Origin: Elusimicrobiota bacterium
GTDB lineage: Bacteria > Elusimicrobiota > Elusimicrobia > UBA1565 > UBA9628
Length of the DNA: 8,562 bases
Direction: 5' to 3'
NCBI GenBank assembly: GCA_023700845.1
Contig: JAMPYD010000061.1
Coordinates: 1 to 8,562 of the forward strand
Shown here one piece after another: positions 6,592 through 8,562 of the stretch. The translations under genes were made by a program, and so were the position numbers. The notes under the pieces were generated by a model. That model was given only the letters and a program-made list of their open reading frames with translations, made no database searches and had not been told where the DNA came from. The first letter of the stretch is position 1. The number at the start of each line of letters is the position of its first letter.

Positions 6592-6597
6592 ATTATG
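6592..6597 (-). promoter_or_regulatory. Putative CATAAT -10 box before the secreted-protein gene
   Basis: On the minus strand CATAAT ends exactly six bases (GTATTC) before the GTG start at 6585, the same spacing as the TAGAAT boxes before the gmhB-like and peroxidase genes. It matches TATAAT at five of six positions. No clear -35 box is visible. It lies in the 70-base gap after the deacetylase gene. Confidence 0.4.
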
Positions 6598-6629
6598 AAG
6601 GGAAAAGACGCGTTCCCGTAAGGGTCGAA

Positions 6630-6657
6630 AGGCCCCGGAACCCGCGCGGAAGGGCCT
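6630..6657 (-). terminator. Possible terminator hairpin after the polysaccharide deacetylase gene
   Basis: On the minus strand AGGCCC (6657-6652), overlapping the TAG stop, pairs with GGGCCT (6635-6630) across a 16-base loop and is followed by TTCG. The stem is six G/C-rich pairs; the T run after it is poor, so efficiency is doubtful. It occupies the 70-base gap upstream of the secreted-protein promoter. Confidence 0.25.
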
Positions 6658-7642
6658 AGGAGAGGCGGCGGCGGGCGGCTTGGAGGAGGTTTCGGCCGAG
6701 GCTGAAGGTCATGCGGAACTTCTCGAAGGAGTCGCGGTCGTCGGTGCCGAAGCGTAGCATGGCGAAGGGGTCCGAGCCGGGCTTGACGAAGCCGGCGACG
6801 GTGGTGAGGCCGCAGCGGAAGCCGGCCTCCTGGAGCAGGCGCGAGGTGAGGGGGCTGAAATCGTCGTAATCGCCGTTGGGGTAGCAGAACAGGTCGCAGG
6901 GACGCTGGATGTTCTTCTCCACGAGCGCCTTGGAGCGCGCGAGCTCGCGGCGGCCTTCCTCCTCGCCGAGCAAGGTGACGATGGTGTGGGTGTGCGTGTG
7001 GCTGCCGATCTCGACCAAGCCCGAATCGGCCATCTCGCGGGCCTGCGCCCAGGTCACGGGGCGGTAGTTCTCGGGCGCCGAGGCGTCGAGGATCAGCTTG
7101 CGCCCGAGCTCGGCCTCGACCGGGGCGATCAGGCGCTCCCGCTCCTCGGGAAGCATGTCCTTGGCGCGGCGCTGCAGGCCTTTGAGGACCTCGCGGCGCG
7201 CGGAGGGGTCGCCGGGGGCGCCCGCGAAGGCGTGCTCGAGGCGGTCGGGCCACAGCGGGACGCGCTCGTCGACGAACTGGGTGGCGACGAACAAGGTCGC
7301 GCCGGCCTTGGCCTCGCGCAGGGCCGGAAAGCCCAAAGTGTAGACGGACTCGTAGCCGTCGTCGATGGTCAGCGCGACGGCGTAATCGGGCAGGGCCGGC
7401 CCGCCCGACAGCGAGGCGGCGACCTGGCGCAAGGTCACGATATGGCAGTTGTCCTTGAGAAAGGCGAGCTGGCGGACGAAGGTCGATTGCTGAAGCCGGT
7501 TGCCCTGGTAATTGACGATCCCGTCGGAGGGCCGGTCGGTGAAGCCGTGATACATGAGGACGACGGCCTGGCGGCGGCGCAGCCAGCGCAGGGGCCGGTC
7601 GAGCCCGAGGGCGAGCGCCGTCTTCAGGAGGGCCGTCTTCAC
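6656..7642 (-). CDS. Polysaccharide deacetylase family protein (NodB/CE4 type)
   Basis: A 328-residue protein with a complete polysaccharide deacetylase domain (PF01522): MYHGF (30-34), LTIDDGY (91-97) with Asp94 as probable base and Asp95 as metal ligand, SHTHTHT (214-220) with His215 and His219 as the metal-binding HxxxH, and CYPNGDYDD (253-261) as motif 3. Such enzymes remove N- or O-acetyl groups from surface polysaccharides. A helical insert of roughly 65 residues (125-190, beginning LWPDRLEHAF) separates the first two motifs, as in members found in exopolysaccharide loci. There is no clear signal peptide, so location is uncertain. The frame stays open far upstream, but those residues are Arg/Pro-rich shadow of the GNAT gene. 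The GTG at 7642, overlapping the GNAT stop as GTGA, is the natural start. It is coupled to the acyltransferase gene. Confidence 0.88.
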   Translation of the reverse strand: MKTALLKTALALGLDRPLRWLRRRQAVVLMYHGFTDRPSDGIVNYQGNRLQQSTFVRQLAFLKDNCHIVTLRQVAASLSGGPALPDYAVALTIDDGYESVYTLGFPALREAKAGATLFVATQFVDERVPLWPDRLEHAFAGAPGDPSARREVLKGLQRRAKDMLPEERERLIAPVEAELGRKLILDASAPENYRPVTWAQAREMADSGLVEIGSHTHTHTIVTLLGEEEGRRELARSKALVEKNIQRPCDLFCYPNGDYDDFSPLTSRLLQEAGFRCGLTTVAGFVKPGSDPFAMLRFGTDDRDSFEKFRMTFSLGRNLLQAARRRLS

Positions 7643-8562
7643 GGGAACATGAGGTCGTGGTCGCTGTCGAGCGCCTGCGTGGGAAGGCCCTCGAGCAGGG
7701 CCCGGCCGACGGCCGCGTCGTCGCTGTGCCACGCGAAGCGCAGACCGTAGCCGCGGGGCAGGCGCCACGAGGCGGCGGCCAGCAGCTCCGGGTCGTTGGT
7801 CGCCATCCAGGCGCTGACCGCGCCCTCCTCGACGGCCCAGCGCGCGAAGCCCGCGACGAGCCCCGCGCGCGCGGCGGCGGCGCCGGGGCCGACGTGGACG
7901 AGATGCGCGCGGCGGCGGCCGAGGCTGTCGAACAGGCGGACGACGGCCTTCACGCCGGCGTGCTCGGCGAGGCGGTATTCGGCGGCGCGCGGGTTCTCGT
8001 ACAGCCGCCAGCGGACCCAGTCCTCGTCGCGGACGACGCGGACGGGGGAGGGCGCGGGGTCGTCGAGCAGGCGCGCGAGCTCGGCGGGAGAAAACGGCAG
8101 CGGGCCCACGGACGGCCGCGGCGCGCCCGCCAGCAGGAGGCGGTAGGCCGGGCGCGCGGGACCGAGGATGGGAAGCGAGCGCACGCCCGCGTCGAAGCGC
8201 TCCCGCCAGCCGAACTTGCGGAAGACGCGGATCGAGCGCTCGTTGCAGAAGGTGACGCGGTCGGGACAAAGGGCCATCCACGCCTTCGTCAATTCCGCCC
8301 CGAGGCCCTTGGCCTGATGCTCGGGAAGGATCTTGAAGTCGACGAACCAGATCGCCGTCTCGCGCACGCCGCCGCGCTCGAGGACGACGGGAATCGCGCC
8401 GGCGTGGCCGACGACGCGCCCGCCCTCGGCGAGGACGAGCGGCTCGATGCCGGGAAATCTCCCGACCCGGTACAGCCAGCGCCAGTGCTCGGAGAGGAAC
8501 GCCGCCCGCTCCGGAAAGGCGTCGGCGTAGAAGCGGCGCAGCGCGCCTTCCTCTACGCTCGA
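7639..8562 (-). CDS. GNAT family acyltransferase (5' partial)
   Basis: The frame is open from the right edge to the TGA at 7641-7639, giving 307 visible residues; probably only a few N-terminal residues are missing. The first half is a GNAT domain: PLVLAEGGRVVGHAGAIPVV (41-60) is the central strand pair, and ILPEHQAKGLGAEL (78-91) contains the Q-x-x-G-x-G acetyl-CoA loop. NERSIRVFRKFGWRER (107-122) is the typical final helix and strand. The second half (about 170-307) begins with WVRWRLYENP (182-191) and an AEYRLAEHAG strand (194-203), which echoes the WRWLY...LVLAEGG start of the first half, suggesting a tandem GNAT-like fold. It has no membrane segment. The acyl acceptor is unknown; coupling to the polysaccharide deacetylase suggests glycan or sugar-precursor modification. 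A GTG at 8367 lies inside the GNAT fold and is not the true start. Confidence 0.8.
   Translation of the reverse strand, partial: SSVEEGALRRFYADAFPERAAFLSEHWRWLYRVGRFPGIEPLVLAEGGRVVGHAGAIPVVLERGGVRETAIWFVDFKILPEHQAKGLGAELTKAWMALCPDRVTFCNERSIRVFRKFGWRERFDAGVRSLPILGPARPAYRLLLAGAPRPSVGPLPFSPAELARLLDDPAPSPVRVVRDEDWVRWRLYENPRAAEYRLAEHAGVKAVVRLFDSLGRRRAHLVHVGPGAAAARAGLVAGFARWAVEEGAVSAWMATNDPELLAAASWRLPRGYGLRFAWHSDDAAVGRALLEGLPTQALDSDHDLMFP

Noticed and set aside
6597..6623. Eight-codon open frame on the + strand in the 70-base gap
   Set aside because: It has no ribosome-binding site or recognisable product and overlaps the putative promoter of the secreted-protein gene.
7643..8281. Upstream extension of the deacetylase frame (about 213 extra residues)
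   Set aside because: The extra residues are Arg/Pro/Ala-rich with no domain, and they overlap the GNAT frame, which shows real motifs. The GTG at 7642 in a GTGA overlap is a better start.
8365..8367. GTG as the start of the GNAT gene
   Set aside because: The frame continues upstream to the window edge and those residues form the first strands and helix of the GNAT fold, so the gene is cut by the window.

Overview
The window is GC-rich (roughly two thirds G+C by eye), densely packed bacterial DNA with nine protein-coding genes and almost no spare sequence. The longest gap between genes is 70 bases. I see no RNA gene, insertion sequence, CRISPR array, phage gene or attachment site. The content (an O-antigen ligase/polymerase-like protein, a heptose-bisphosphatase-like HAD enzyme, glycosyltransferases) points to a Gram-negative bacterium with a polysaccharide-coated envelope. 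The secreted protein with an Ala/Pro-rich stretch after its signal peptide and the overall gene style remind me of high-GC Elusimicrobiota-type genomes, but that is a weak impression. No marker gene is present to settle the taxonomy.

Layout. On the + strand, a family-2 glycosyltransferase of the dolichol-phosphate-mannose-synthase type (5' end outside the window) overlaps by 8 bases a large 864-residue membrane protein, an O-antigen ligase/polymerase (Wzy_C) domain fused to a TPR domain. This pair converges, with a 7-base gap, on a leftward block. Read in its own direction from the right edge, that block contains: a GNAT acyltransferase (5' end outside the window) overlapping a polysaccharide deacetylase by GTGA; a 70-base gap; a small secreted protein of unknown function; a 24-base gap; a GmhB-like HAD phosphatase; a sulfite-oxidase-like molybdopterin protein; a glutathione-peroxidase-family protein; and a second family-2 glycosyltransferase. 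The last four are joined by 8-base, 9-base and 4-base junctions and look like one operon.

How the genes fit together (inference). Most of the window fits building and modifying a surface glycan: glycosyltransferases add sugars, the Wzy/WaaL-like protein polymerises chains or transfers them to an acceptor, and the deacetylase and GNAT protein could change acyl groups. GmhB supplies heptose precursors in known pathways, but no other heptose gene is visible here. The molybdoenzyme and peroxidase are a redox pair inside the same operon with no obvious link to glycan synthesis.

The signal I find most worth checking is a repeated promoter-like box. The hexamer TAGAAT, preceded by an A-rich GAAAAGG-type string, lies 6 to 9 bases before three of the gene starts. 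A related CATAAT lies exactly 6 bases before a fourth. That spacing leaves no room for a normal leader, suggesting leaderless transcripts. Five of the seven visible starts are GTG and most lack a Shine-Dalgarno sequence, which fits leaderless or coupled translation.
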